From: an uncultured beta proteobacterium
Lineage (GTDB): Bacteria > Pseudomonadota > Gammaproteobacteria > Burkholderiales > Burkholderiaceae_C
Direction of reading: 5' to 3'
Assembly (NCBI GenBank): GCA_903870955.1
Contig: CAIQEX010000710.1
Location: forward strand, 1-13,146
DNA length: 13,146 bases
Below, piece after piece: positions 1-7,223 of this stretch (position 1 is its first letter; every line of letters starts with the position of its first letter). Position numbers and translations under genes: made by a program. The notes under the pieces were generated by a model. It was not told where the DNA came from and made no database searches. It saw only the letters and a program-made list of their open reading frames with translations.

Positions 1-621
1 CGCATGACGATTGGCGTGGCCCTGGCCATTACCTTGCTGTCTTTTTTAATTGGCATCGTGCTGGGCTTCATCAGTGCCGTGATGGGAGGTTGGGTTGACG
101 TGTTCTTCTCGCGTCTGGTGGATGTGATGCTGTCGATCCCCGGCCTGATCTTTGCGCTGATCATTCTGGGCGTCTTTGGCTCGAGCATTCCGGTGCTGAT
201 CCTGACCATTGCCGTACTCGATTCAACCCGGGTGTTTCGTCTGGCGCGCGCTCTGGGCATGAACCTGACGGTGATGGAATATGTTGAAGCGGCCCGCCTG
301 CGCGGTGAGGGCTTGTGGTGGGTGATCCGCCGCGAGATTCTGCCCAATGCCTGGGCTCCGCTGATTTCCGAATTTGGCCTGCGCTTCTGCTTCAACTTCC
401 TGTTTATCGCTGGCCTTTCATTCCTCGGTCTGGGCATTCAACCACCCTACGCCGACCTGGGTGGCATGGTGCGCGAAAACGCCGCAGCCATTAATTTCGG
501 CATGATGGCCCCGATCTACCCGGCCACGGCCATTGCCCTGCTCACCGTATCGGTGAACCTGGTGGTGGACTGGATGCTGTCCATCGATGCCCGCCCCTCC
601 GGCGCGCAAGCAGAACTCTAA
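1..621 (+). CDS. ABC transporter permease, DppC/OppC-like (5' end outside window)
   Basis: Inner-membrane permease subunit of a peptide/nickel-class ABC importer. The frame is open from base 1 and the ATG at base 4 is probably internal: the visible 206 codons begin at the membrane segment that in DppC/OppC proteins lies about 80 residues in, and full-length members are about 280-300 residues. Several hydrophobic helices are visible. The cytoplasmic EAA loop, which docks on the ATPase, is clear around visible residues 95-116 (EAARLRGEG, then ILPNAWAP), followed by the usual C-terminal helix with VNLVVDWMLSIDAR. The gene ends 25 bases before the fused ATPase gene, so the two are surely one operon; the partner permease and the substrate-binding protein must lie to the left. 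The substrate is not determinable from this piece. Confidence 0.9.
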   Translation, partial: RMTIGVALAITLLSFLIGIVLGFISAVMGGWVDVFFSRLVDVMLSIPGLIFALIILGVFGSSIPVLILTIAVLDSTRVFRLARALGMNLTVMEYVEAARLRGEGLWWVIRREILPNAWAPLISEFGLRFCFNFLFIAGLSFLGLGIQPPYADLGGMVRENAAAINFGMMAPIYPATAIALLTVSVNLVVDWMLSIDARPSGAQAEL

Positions 622-646
622 AGAACTCCTAGAAGAAGGGCACACC

Positions 647-2263
647 ATGAGCGATCAACTGATTCTGGAAATCAAGGGCCTGCGTCTGGAGAGCATCGCC
701 GGTAACGTCATCGTCGACAACGTGGATGTCAAAGTGAACAAGGGCGAGGTGCTGGGCCTGATTGGCGAAAGCGGCGCCGGTAAGTCCACCATTGGCCTGT
801 CCAGCATGTGCTATGCCCGCGCCGGTGTGCACATTGCCGGAGGCGAAATTCTGATTGGCGGTGTGAATATCCGCGCACTCAATGCCGATGGCCGACGCGA
901 CATGCGCGGCAAGCGCATTGCCTACATTGCCCAAAGCGCCACCGCCGCCTTCAACCCGGCCCACACCCTGATGGACCAGGTCTGCGAAGCGCCGCTGATC
1001 CACAAACTGATGAGCCGCCCGGAGGCCGAAGCCTGGGCCCGCCAGCTCTTCACCGCGCTTGATTTGCCTGACCCGGAGAACTTTGGTGCACGCTATCCGC
1101 ACCAGGCCTCGGGTGGCCAGTTGCAGCGCGCGATGGCGGCCATGGCCATGTCCTGCCGCCCTGACGTTCTGGTGCTTGACGAACCCACCACTGCGCTGGA
1201 CGTCACTACACAGATTGAAGTGCTGATTCTGCTCAAATCGCTGATTCACCAGTACCATACCGCCGCCATCTACATCACCCACGATCTGGCCGTGGTGGCA
1301 CAGGTGGCCGACCGCATCAAGGTGCTGCGCCACGGCAAGGAAGTGGAAGAAGGCCTGACCTCGCAAATCCTGCACAACGCCAAGCAGGATTACACCGCCC
1401 GTCTGGTGGCCGTGCGTGGTGCTGCGGCGAGCGAGCGCGCCGCACAGGGCACCGTCAAACACGAAGAAACCGTACTCTCGATTAACGATTGCCATGCCTA
1501 CTACGGCACCTTCCACGTCGTCAAAGGCGTTTCGCTGGATGTGAAGCGCGGGGAAACCGTGGCCGTCGTGGGTGAGTCCGGCTCAGGGAAATCGACCTTG
1601 GCCCGCATTGTCACCGGCCTGTTACCGCCCAAGAGCGGCGAGATCATCTTTCAGGGCAAGGCCCTGCCGCGCAGCCTCAAGGAGCGCAGCAAGGAACTCA
1701 AGCAGCGCATCCAGCTGGTTTATCAAATTCCGGATGTGGCCATCAACCCGCGCCAGAGCCTGATGGAAATCATTGGTCGCCCGGTGCAGTTCTATTTCAA
1801 CTCCGGTCGCAAAGAGGTGGAAGAGCGTGCGCGCGAACTGATGAACCTGGTGGAATTGCCACAGGAGTTTCTGACGCGCCGTCCCGGTCAACTCTCGGGC
1901 GGGCAAAAGCAGCGCGTCTGCATCGCCCGCGCCTTGGCTGCCAGGCCCGACATGATCATTCTGGACGAGCCCACTTCGGCGCTGGATCCACTGGTAGCGG
2001 AAGAAATTCTGACCCTGCTGCGCAAACTGCAAAAGGACCTCGGCCTGTCCTACATCCTGATCACCCACGATCTGGATGTGGTGCACCGCATCGCCCACCG
2101 CACCGCCGTGATGCTGCAAGGCAAGTTTGTGGCCTTTGATGCCACCGACAAGATTTTTGACAACCCCGAGCACCCCTATACACAGAAGCTGATTACGGCC
2201 GTGCCCGAGATGCGTGTGGACTGGCTGGACGAAGTGCTTGCTCACCGCGCCAAAGCCGCCTGA
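647..2263 (+). CDS. Fused double ABC ATPase of a peptide/nickel-type importer (DppD-DppF in one chain)
   Basis: A 538-residue cytoplasmic ATPase that powers the upstream permease. It carries two complete nucleotide-binding domains. Domain 1: Walker [10 protein letters not shown] at 40-48, Q-loop near 96, signature SGGQ at 155-158, Walker B VLVLDEP at 174-180, switch His212. Domain 2: Walker [10 protein letters not shown] at 309-317, Gln360, LSGGQ at 416-420, Walker B MIILDEP at 436-442, His474. All catalytic motifs look intact in both halves, so both sites should hydrolyse ATP. The C-terminal stretch with [10 protein letters not shown] is typical of the Opp/Dpp family. I chose the ATG at 647 because a purine-rich AAGGG ribosome site ends 6 bases before it and the protein then begins directly at the ABC fold; an in-frame start at 587 would overlap the permease. 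The two-in-one layout resembles YejF/GsiA, but the substrate is unknown. Confidence 0.93.
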   Translation: MSDQLILEIKGLRLESIAGNVIVDNVDVKVNKGEVLGLIGESGAGKSTIGLSSMCYARAGVHIAGGEILIGGVNIRALNADGRRDMRGKRIAYIAQSATAAFNPAHTLMDQVCEAPLIHKLMSRPEAEAWARQLFTALDLPDPENFGARYPHQASGGQLQRAMAAMAMSCRPDVLVLDEPTTALDVTTQIEVLILLKSLIHQYHTAAIYITHDLAVVAQVADRIKVLRHGKEVEEGLTSQILHNAKQDYTARLVAVRGAAASERAAQGTVKHEETVLSINDCHAYYGTFHVVKGVSLDVKRGETVAVVGESGSGKSTLARIVTGLLPPKSGEIIFQGKALPRSLKERSKELKQRIQLVYQIPDVAINPRQSLMEIIGRPVQFYFNSGRKEVEERARELMNLVELPQEFLTRRPGQLSGGQKQRVCIARALAARPDMIILDEPTSALDPLVAEEILTLLRKLQKDLGLSYILITHDLDVVHRIAHRTAVMLQGKFVAFDATDKIFDNPEHPYTQKLITAVPEMRVDWLDEVLAHRAKAA

Positions 2264-3119
2264 CCAGGGCGCCCGCGCCAACCTTTGGTTGGGCATTCTG
2301 CTGATTGCTTTGGCCGCTTTGTCGTGGAGCACGGCCGGGCTGTTTCCGCGCATCGTCAGTACCGATGTGTTCACCACCCTGTTCTGGCGCTCAACACTGG
2401 GCGGGGCTTCGGTGCTGCTGGCGCAAGCCGTATTCAACAAGCGCGGTGAATGGTCCAGCCTGTGGCGCCTGACCCGGGCGGAATGGCTGATGTCCATCGC
2501 CAGTTCGGGCGCCATGGTGTGCTTTATTGCCGCCTTCTTTTTCACCTCCGTGGCCGATGTGGTGTTTATCTACAGCGCCTTTCCCATCCTGACGCTGCTG
2601 CTCTCGGCGCTGCTGCTACGCACGGCCGTTGGCCGCATGGATGTGTTGTGCACGCTGACGGTGATTATTGGCATGGGCGTGATCGTCTGGGGTCAAACCT
2701 CGCTGCACAGCTTGCTGGGTGCGGGTTTGAGCTTGACTGCAACCCTGCTCTTTGCCCTGATCACCATTGGCATCAAGCGCTACCCGCAAGCTGAAATGGT
2801 GAAGGTAACCTACGTCGGTGCATTTATCGCGGCGTTGGCGATGGCGCCGTTTTCCAACTTTGGCACCACCAGCACCCATGACCTGCTTTGGCTTTGGCTG
2901 TATGGATTTCTGAATGTGGCGGTCGGCTTTGGCTTGTATTTGCTGGGCGTGCGCCGCATCAAGGCCGTGTTGGCCTCACTCGTTTGCATGATTGAAATCC
3001 CGCTGGCGCCCTTGTGGGTTTACGCCTTGTTTGGGGAACAGGTCTCCCAACAGAGTCTGTTGGGTGGCGGGGTTATCGTATCGGCCGTATTGGTCAATGT
3101 GGCGCTGCACCGCCACTAA
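2214..3119 (+). CDS. DMT superfamily transporter (EamA domains)
   Basis: A polytopic inner-membrane protein of about 300 residues with roughly ten hydrophobic segments. It is arranged as two EamA repeats (about residues 24-160 and 170-298), the plan of drug/metabolite carriers that export amino acids, metabolites or drugs. The first helix ([20 protein letters not shown]) has the Ser-Trp plus Gly pattern common in EamA helix 1. The start is uncertain. The longest frame opens with GTG at 2214, inside the last 50 bases of the ATPase gene; a TTG at 2238 (with GGACGAAG just before it) or a TTG at 2289 are alternatives, and there is no ATG before the first helix. Any of these places it in the importer operon and probably translationally coupled to it. 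The substrate is unknown; an exporter next to an importer may handle related compounds, but that is inference. Confidence 0.85.
   Translation: MWTGWTKCLLTAPKPPDQGARANLWLGILLIALAALSWSTAGLFPRIVSTDVFTTLFWRSTLGGASVLLAQAVFNKRGEWSSLWRLTRAEWLMSIASSGAMVCFIAAFFFTSVADVVFIYSAFPILTLLLSALLLRTAVGRMDVLCTLTVIIGMGVIVWGQTSLHSLLGAGLSLTATLLFALITIGIKRYPQAEMVKVTYVGAFIAALAMAPFSNFGTTSTHDLLWLWLYGFLNVAVGFGLYLLGVRRIKAVLASLVCMIEIPLAPLWVYALFGEQVSQQSLLGGGVIVSAVLVNVALHRH
3046..3064. repeat. 19-base near-perfect palindrome in the 3' end of the EamA gene
   Basis: CCCAACAGA, one central G, then TCTGTTGGG: nine-base arms that match perfectly. It lies in coding sequence ([10 protein letters not shown]) about 100 bases before the sensor-kinase start. 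It could be a hairpin in the mRNA, a DNA-binding site for a dimeric regulator, or chance. No T-run follows, so it is not a standard terminator. Confidence 0.4.
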
Positions 3120-3162
3120 AATAGCTGAAACCAGAAAATCGGTCTATTCGAAAAGGGTGTCC

Positions 3163-5808
3163 ATGGGTTTGCGATCCCGCTCAAATGTCACCATCGCGGT
3201 CGTCGCAGCGCTTTGGCTTGGCCTAACCTGGTGGGGCACGGGCTGGCAATATGAACGCAAGCTTGAAAAGCTGGTGCAGTCCCAACAATTGCAGGCGGAA
3301 GTTACGGCGGACGACGTCGCCGACAGCATCCGCCGCAATTTGCACTATGTCGCTGGCATCCCAAAAACCTTTGAACATGCCCTGAGGGTGTGGAAAGCCA
3401 TAGAGCGCTTTGGCGCACAACCCAAACCAGACGCCATATCGCGCGAGGAGGCCCTGAAACGGTGGACTTCCGACCCCATACTGCATGACCTGAATGAGTA
3501 CCTGGCCCTGATTCAAACATCGCTAGGGGTCGATCTACTCTATGTGACCAATGCGGCAGGGGACGCGATTGCGGCCAGCAGCGAGGACATCAAATTCAGC
3601 CCAATCGGGCTCAATTTTTCGGATCGAAAGTGGTATTCACAAACCAGTCAGGGCCAAGCCGGCATGCAATATGCCATCGGCAAAGTCAGTGGTGCCGCGG
3701 GCTTGTTTTTTGCATCGCCGGTGTTTCGTGATGGCGTGGTGCTGGGCGCAGTCGTGGCCCGGGTGGATCTCAAGAGTTTGTCTTTTCTGGCCCGTCAATC
3801 CGAAATTTTTGTGTCCGACAGCAACGGCGTGATCATCCTGGCGCACGACAAATCACTGGAAATGTCTACGCTACCTGGCAGCAGCGTGGAACAACTGACA
3901 CGCCGCGAACGAATCGCGACCTACCGGCGGGAAACCTTTCCCAAGTTGAAGGTATCCCCTTGGAAAGGGGATGATCGTTTGCGCAATTTTCAAGAACAAA
4001 CCACGCCCCATCTGTTCGCCAGCAACGAGTTGGCTGAGCTTGGTCTGACCGTGACCGCTGTCAACAATTTGCCTGGATTCGAGTTGATCACGACGGAGCG
4101 CTGGAGCGATCTGGCGCTATTCTGGATGGGTGGCTTAACCGCCATGTTGCTGCTGGCAGCCTATCGATCCCTGAGACGATCCAGAGCACTGGCGCAAGAG
4201 AGCGAGCAGCGAACGCGGTTGATTCTCGAGTCCGCCAACTGCGGCATCTGGGGGCAAACATCCAGTGGGGAGTGCACCTTTATCAACAACGAGGCGACGC
4301 GTCTGCTGGGCTACGCGCCACATGAATTGCTGGGCCAGCCCTTGCACAACCTGGTGCACCATACGCACGCCGATGGCAGGCATTACCCCCGTGAAGACTG
4401 CCCGATGTATGCCACAGGTATTGATGGTCATGTTCGCCCGAATAACCACGAAGTGCTGTGGCGCAAGAATGGAACCTCCTTTGCCGTCCAATATTCAACC
4501 GCCCCTTTGTATGCCAAAGGGGTTTTGAAGGGTGCGGTGGTGGTGTTCACTGATGAAACCGAACGGCTTGCCCAGGAGCAGCGCCTCGCCAAAGCCAAGG
4601 AAGAGGCCGACGCGGCAAACAAGGCCAAAAGTGAATTTTTGGCCAACATGTCGCACGAAATTCGTACCCCCATGAATGGCGTCATTGGCATGTCCCAACT
4701 GCTTCTGGACACCCGATTGACCGATACCCAGCTTGAATATGTGCGCAACATCAGCAAGTCGGGCGAGTCGCTGCTGGCCATCATCAATGACATTCTCGAC
4801 CTGTCAAAAATCGAGGCGGGTTATATGGAGTTTTCCGCCCTGCCCTTCTCCCTGTCGGCCTTGGTCGACGCGGTTTCTTCCATGCTCAGCGTACGCGCCA
4901 ACGCAAAATCCATAGGTCTGCGTGTCGCGGTGACGCCCGAGGTGGACAGAAACTTTGTGGGCGACGCGCTGCGCATCCGCCAGATCCTGATTAACCTGGC
5001 GGGTAACGCCGTCAAGTTCACCGCAGCGGGTGAAGTTTGTATACGCGTCAGCGCTGCCGATACACGGGTTCGCTTTGCAGTCACAGACACCGGCATTGGC
5101 ATTTCGCCAGAAGCCGCGGCGCGACTATTCACCAATTTCAGCCAGGCCGATTCCTCCACCTCCCGCAAATACGGCGGCACCGGTCTGGGTCTGGCAATCA
5201 GCAAGCTATTGGCGGAGGGCATGGGTGGCCGGATTGGTCTGGAAAGTGCCGAGGGCCAAGGCAGCACCTTCTGGTTCGAGTTGCCGCTCGAACCCTACGA
5301 CCAGGAACTCGACCCGGATGACATGGTTGACGCCGCGGCCCCAGGCACACCTCCCGGACATCAAGCGGCGCACGATTCACCAGCCCAGCCTCAGCGCGTG
5401 GCGGCTGGGCAGGAGGCGGGCAAAGCGAGCCTGTCAAAGCAGATATTGCTGGTGGAAGACCATCCGGTCAATCAGAAACTGGCAACGGTTCTGCTGAACC
5501 GATTGGGTTATGAGGTGGAACTGGCGGTGAACGGCCTCGAAGCCGTGAAGGCCGCAGCTGAAAAAACCTACGCCGTGATCCTCATGGATATGCAGATGCC
5601 CGAGATGGATGGCCTGGAGGCGACGCGGGCCATCCGCGCTTCAACCGGCACCAACCAGAACAGCCCGATCATCGGGCTGACCGCCAACGCCATGCAGGCT
5701 GACCTGGATGCCTGTCGCGCAGCCGGTATGAATGACGTGCTCACCAAGCCCATTGACCGCAATTTGATGGCACTGTGCATGAACCATTGGGCACCTCTGG
5801 TGTACTGA
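3163..5808 (+). CDS. Membrane hybrid sensor histidine kinase (Cache-PAS-HisKA-HATPase-REC)
   Basis: An 881-residue inner-membrane sensor. Order: helix 1 (about 8-25); periplasmic double-Cache/PDC sensor (about 30-310) whose stretch [18 protein letters not shown] resembles the DctB dicarboxylate sensor; helix 2 (about 317-335); PAS (about 350-465); a short coiled linker; HisKA with phosphoacceptor His498 in SHEIRTP; HATPase with N-box N611-N615, DTGIGIS at 642-648 and GTGLGLAIS at 672-680; a Pro/Ala/Gln-rich linker (about 712-757); and a receiver with acidic Asp766, phosphoacceptor Asp809, Thr840 and Lys862. There is no Hpt domain at the C-terminus, so phosphate must pass to a separate Hpt protein or the receiver must act on the kinase itself. 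I chose the ATG at 3163 (AAAAGGG five bases before it); in-frame starts back to 2992 lie inside the EamA gene. No response regulator sits nearby. Confidence 0.93.
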   Translation: MGLRSRSNVTIAVVAALWLGLTWWGTGWQYERKLEKLVQSQQLQAEVTADDVADSIRRNLHYVAGIPKTFEHALRVWKAIERFGAQPKPDAISREEALKRWTSDPILHDLNEYLALIQTSLGVDLLYVTNAAGDAIAASSEDIKFSPIGLNFSDRKWYSQTSQGQAGMQYAIGKVSGAAGLFFASPVFRDGVVLGAVVARVDLKSLSFLARQSEIFVSDSNGVIILAHDKSLEMSTLPGSSVEQLTRRERIATYRRETFPKLKVSPWKGDDRLRNFQEQTTPHLFASNELAELGLTVTAVNNLPGFELITTERWSDLALFWMGGLTAMLLLAAYRSLRRSRALAQESEQRTRLILESANCGIWGQTSSGECTFINNEATRLLGYAPHELLGQPLHNLVHHTHADGRHYPREDCPMYATGIDGHVRPNNHEVLWRKNGTSFAVQYSTAPLYAKGVLKGAVVVFTDETERLAQEQRLAKAKEEADAANKAKSEFLANMSHEIRTPMNGVIGMSQLLLDTRLTDTQLEYVRNISKSGESLLAIINDILDLSKIEAGYMEFSALPFSLSALVDAVSSMLSVRANAKSIGLRVAVTPEVDRNFVGDALRIRQILINLAGNAVKFTAAGEVCIRVSAADTRVRFAVTDTGIGISPEAAARLFTNFSQADSSTSRKYGGTGLGLAISKLLAEGMGGRIGLESAEGQGSTFWFELPLEPYDQELDPDDMVDAAAPGTPPGHQAAHDSPAQPQRVAAGQEAGKASLSKQILLVEDHPVNQKLATVLLNRLGYEVELAVNGLEAVKAAAEKTYAVILMDMQMPEMDGLEATRAIRASTGTNQNSPIIGLTANAMQADLDACRAAGMNDVLTKPIDRNLMALCMNHWAPLVY
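4502..4526 (+). other. Terminator-like hairpin inside the sensor-kinase gene
   Basis: CCCCTTTG, loop TATGC, CAAAGGGG: an eight-base perfect stem followed at once by TTTT. It lies in the PAS-coding part of the kinase gene. The shape is that of a weak intrinsic terminator, but the T-run is only four long and the sequence is fully explained as coding (APLYAKGV). It is recorded because it could cause partial premature termination. Confidence 0.3.
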
Positions 5809-5811
5809 CGC

Positions 5812-5830
5812 GCGACACTCTTTTTGTCGC
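5812..5830. terminator. Short hairpin between convergent kinase and lysR genes
   Basis: GCGACA and TGTCGC form a six-base stem around a seven-base T-rich loop in the 33-base gap between the two convergent stop codons. No T-run follows the stem in either direction, so it is at best a weak bidirectional terminator. Position rather than shape is the main argument. Confidence 0.3.
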
Positions 5831-5841
5831 CCTTTGGGGTG

Positions 5842-6741
5842 CTAGGCAAAAGTAGGCGTCATGCCCGCCTGCGCCAGCAACCATTGCTTGAAATCGGTCA
5901 CGCGCTCGGGCACCGGTGACTGCCGCGCGGGCACCAAAAACCAGTAGCCAAACGGCCCTTCCACCTGCAGCGGGTTGTGTCGCAGCAACTCACCCGACTG
6001 CAATTCGCGCACCACCATGGCCTCATCAACCACCACCACGCCGGCTCCGGCGATGGCCGCGCTGATGGCCTGGTCCAGCGTGCTGAAGTTCAAGCCGGGT
6101 CTGGCATCCAGTGACCGGGGCCCGTACTGGGCAATCCACTGTTCCCAGACCGGCAGGCGTTGACCGCCGTCCAGCACGTGCAGCAAGGTGGCGCCGGGTA
6201 ACGCCGGCGGCTTGCCCTTCTTCCAGAGCGCCGGACTGCTGACCATGATGTGGTGCTCCGTTAACACGGGCTCGCAGTCCACCTGGGGCCAGGGTTGGCG
6301 GTCAAAAACAATCAGACAGTCCAGCGCGCGGGTTTCGCGCACTGAGCCAATACGGTCCGTGGTTACAGACAAATCGATATGCGGATAGCGGCTCCGAAAG
6401 TCGGACAGGCGTGGCGCCAGCCAGCGGGTGGCAAAGGTTGGCGGCACATTGACCGCGAGCATTTGACGCCGGTGGGTACCCGCCGCCTTGCTGACGGCAA
6501 CCTCCATCTCGGCAAACAGCCGCTGCAGGCTCTCGGCCAGTTCACGCCCCGCATCCGTCAATTCGACCGCCTGGTGCACACGCAAAAACAAAGGCACACC
6601 CAAGGCGGTTTCGAGTTGTTTGATCTGCCGGCTAATGGCGCCCTGCGTGACGTGCAGTTCTTCCCCCGCCAAGGTAAAACTGCCTTGGCGCGCGGCGACG
6701 GCAAAGGCCTTCAGTGCGTTGAGCGGCGGCAGGCGTTTCAC
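5842..6741 (-). CDS. LysR-family transcriptional regulator, GcvA-like
   Basis: A 299-residue DNA-binding regulator, the normal LysR length. The N-terminal winged helix-turn-helix (about residues 5-64) reads RLPPLNALKAF ... GSFTLAGEELHVTQGAISRQI, which is the GcvA-type pattern. The effector-binding domain fills about 92-293. I chose the GTG at 6741: protein similarity starts exactly there, while the open frame back to 6843 lies inside folK and looks nothing like a LysR N-terminus. The Shine-Dalgarno signal is weak. The gene starts 10 bases after the folK stop on the same strand, so it is probably the last gene of the pcnB-folK transcript instead of having the usual divergent target beside it. 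Its target is therefore not indicated by position. It converges on the sensor kinase gene. GcvA-like is a family resemblance only, with no claim about glycine cleavage. Confidence 0.9.
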   Translation of the reverse strand: MKRLPPLNALKAFAVAARQGSFTLAGEELHVTQGAISRQIKQLETALGVPLFLRVHQAVELTDAGRELAESLQRLFAEMEVAVSKAAGTHRRQMLAVNVPPTFATRWLAPRLSDFRSRYPHIDLSVTTDRIGSVRETRALDCLIVFDRQPWPQVDCEPVLTEHHIMVSSPALWKKGKPPALPGATLLHVLDGGQRLPVWEQWIAQYGPRSLDARPGLNFSTLDQAISAAIAGAGVVVVDEAMVVRELQSGELLRHNPLQVEGPFGYWFLVPARQSPVPERVTDFKQWLLAQAGMTPTFA

Positions 6742-6751
6742 AGCGAATGGC

Positions 6752-7216
6752 TCACAAAATCCAGACCGACTGGTCGGCCACCGCCTGCAATTGCAGCTTG
6801 CTGACCCGCGCCGGGGCGATCTCGGCCAAAGGCCGCAGCACAAATGCCCGCAACCACATGCGTGGGTGTGGGATCACCAGATCACTTTCGTTGAGCTCCA
6901 ACTGGTCATACAGCAGGATGTCCAGGTCCAGCGTGCGCGGCGCATTGCGGAACGGACGGCGTCGGCCGGCCGCGTCCTCGATCGTGTGGAGATGTGCCAG
7001 CAGGGCATGCGGCTTGAGCCGGGTCTGCACTTCGGCGACGGCATTCACGTAATCGTCGCCACTGGAATCCACCGGGGCACTGCCGTACAGCGAGGACTGG
7101 CGCGTGAGCGCTAAGCCATCCAGATCGGCAATCGCATTCAGCGCCTGCAAGACCGTGGCGCGCGAATCTCCCAGGTTGGCACCCAGGCCGATGTAGGCGA
7201 TCACCGGCTCGCGCAT
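6752..7216 (-). CDS. folK: 2-amino-4-hydroxy-6-hydroxymethyldihydropteridine pyrophosphokinase (HPPK)
   Basis: A 154-residue cytoplasmic enzyme that transfers pyrophosphate from ATP to 6-hydroxymethyl-7,8-dihydropterin, the step before dihydropteroate synthase in folate synthesis. Family marks are the N-terminal YIGLGANLGD at 8-17, the arginine-rich loop RRRPFRNAPR at 85-94, the catalytic magnesium-binding pair Asp97/Asp99 in TLDLDIL, and the IPHPRM segment at 115-120 followed by FVLRPLAEIAP. The length is close to the E. coli enzyme. The ATG at 7216 was chosen because the family N-terminus begins there; the longer open frame to 7444 is antisense-like sequence inside pcnB. It starts 7 bases after the pcnB stop, so the two are co-translated. 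The pcnB-folK pair is also adjacent in E. coli, which supports both calls. Confidence 0.96.
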   Translation of the reverse strand: MREPVIAYIGLGANLGDSRATVLQALNAIADLDGLALTRQSSLYGSAPVDSSGDDYVNAVAEVQTRLKPHALLAHLHTIEDAAGRRRPFRNAPRTLDLDILLYDQLELNESDLVIPHPRMWLRAFVLRPLAEIAPARVSKLQLQAVADQSVWIL

Positions 7217-7223
7217 GGCCCTA

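Noticed and set aside
629..2545. Two long minus-strand open frames opposite the ABC ATPase and EamA genes
   Set aside because: Shadow frames; His/Gln/Gly-rich composition, no domains, and no start signals, against two intact ATPase domains on the + strand.
2992..3162. Longer N-terminus for the sensor kinase, starting inside the EamA gene
   Set aside because: The extra 57 residues are Arg/Trp/Cys-rich out-of-frame EamA sequence; the ATG at 3163 has a ribosome site and is followed directly by the first membrane helix.
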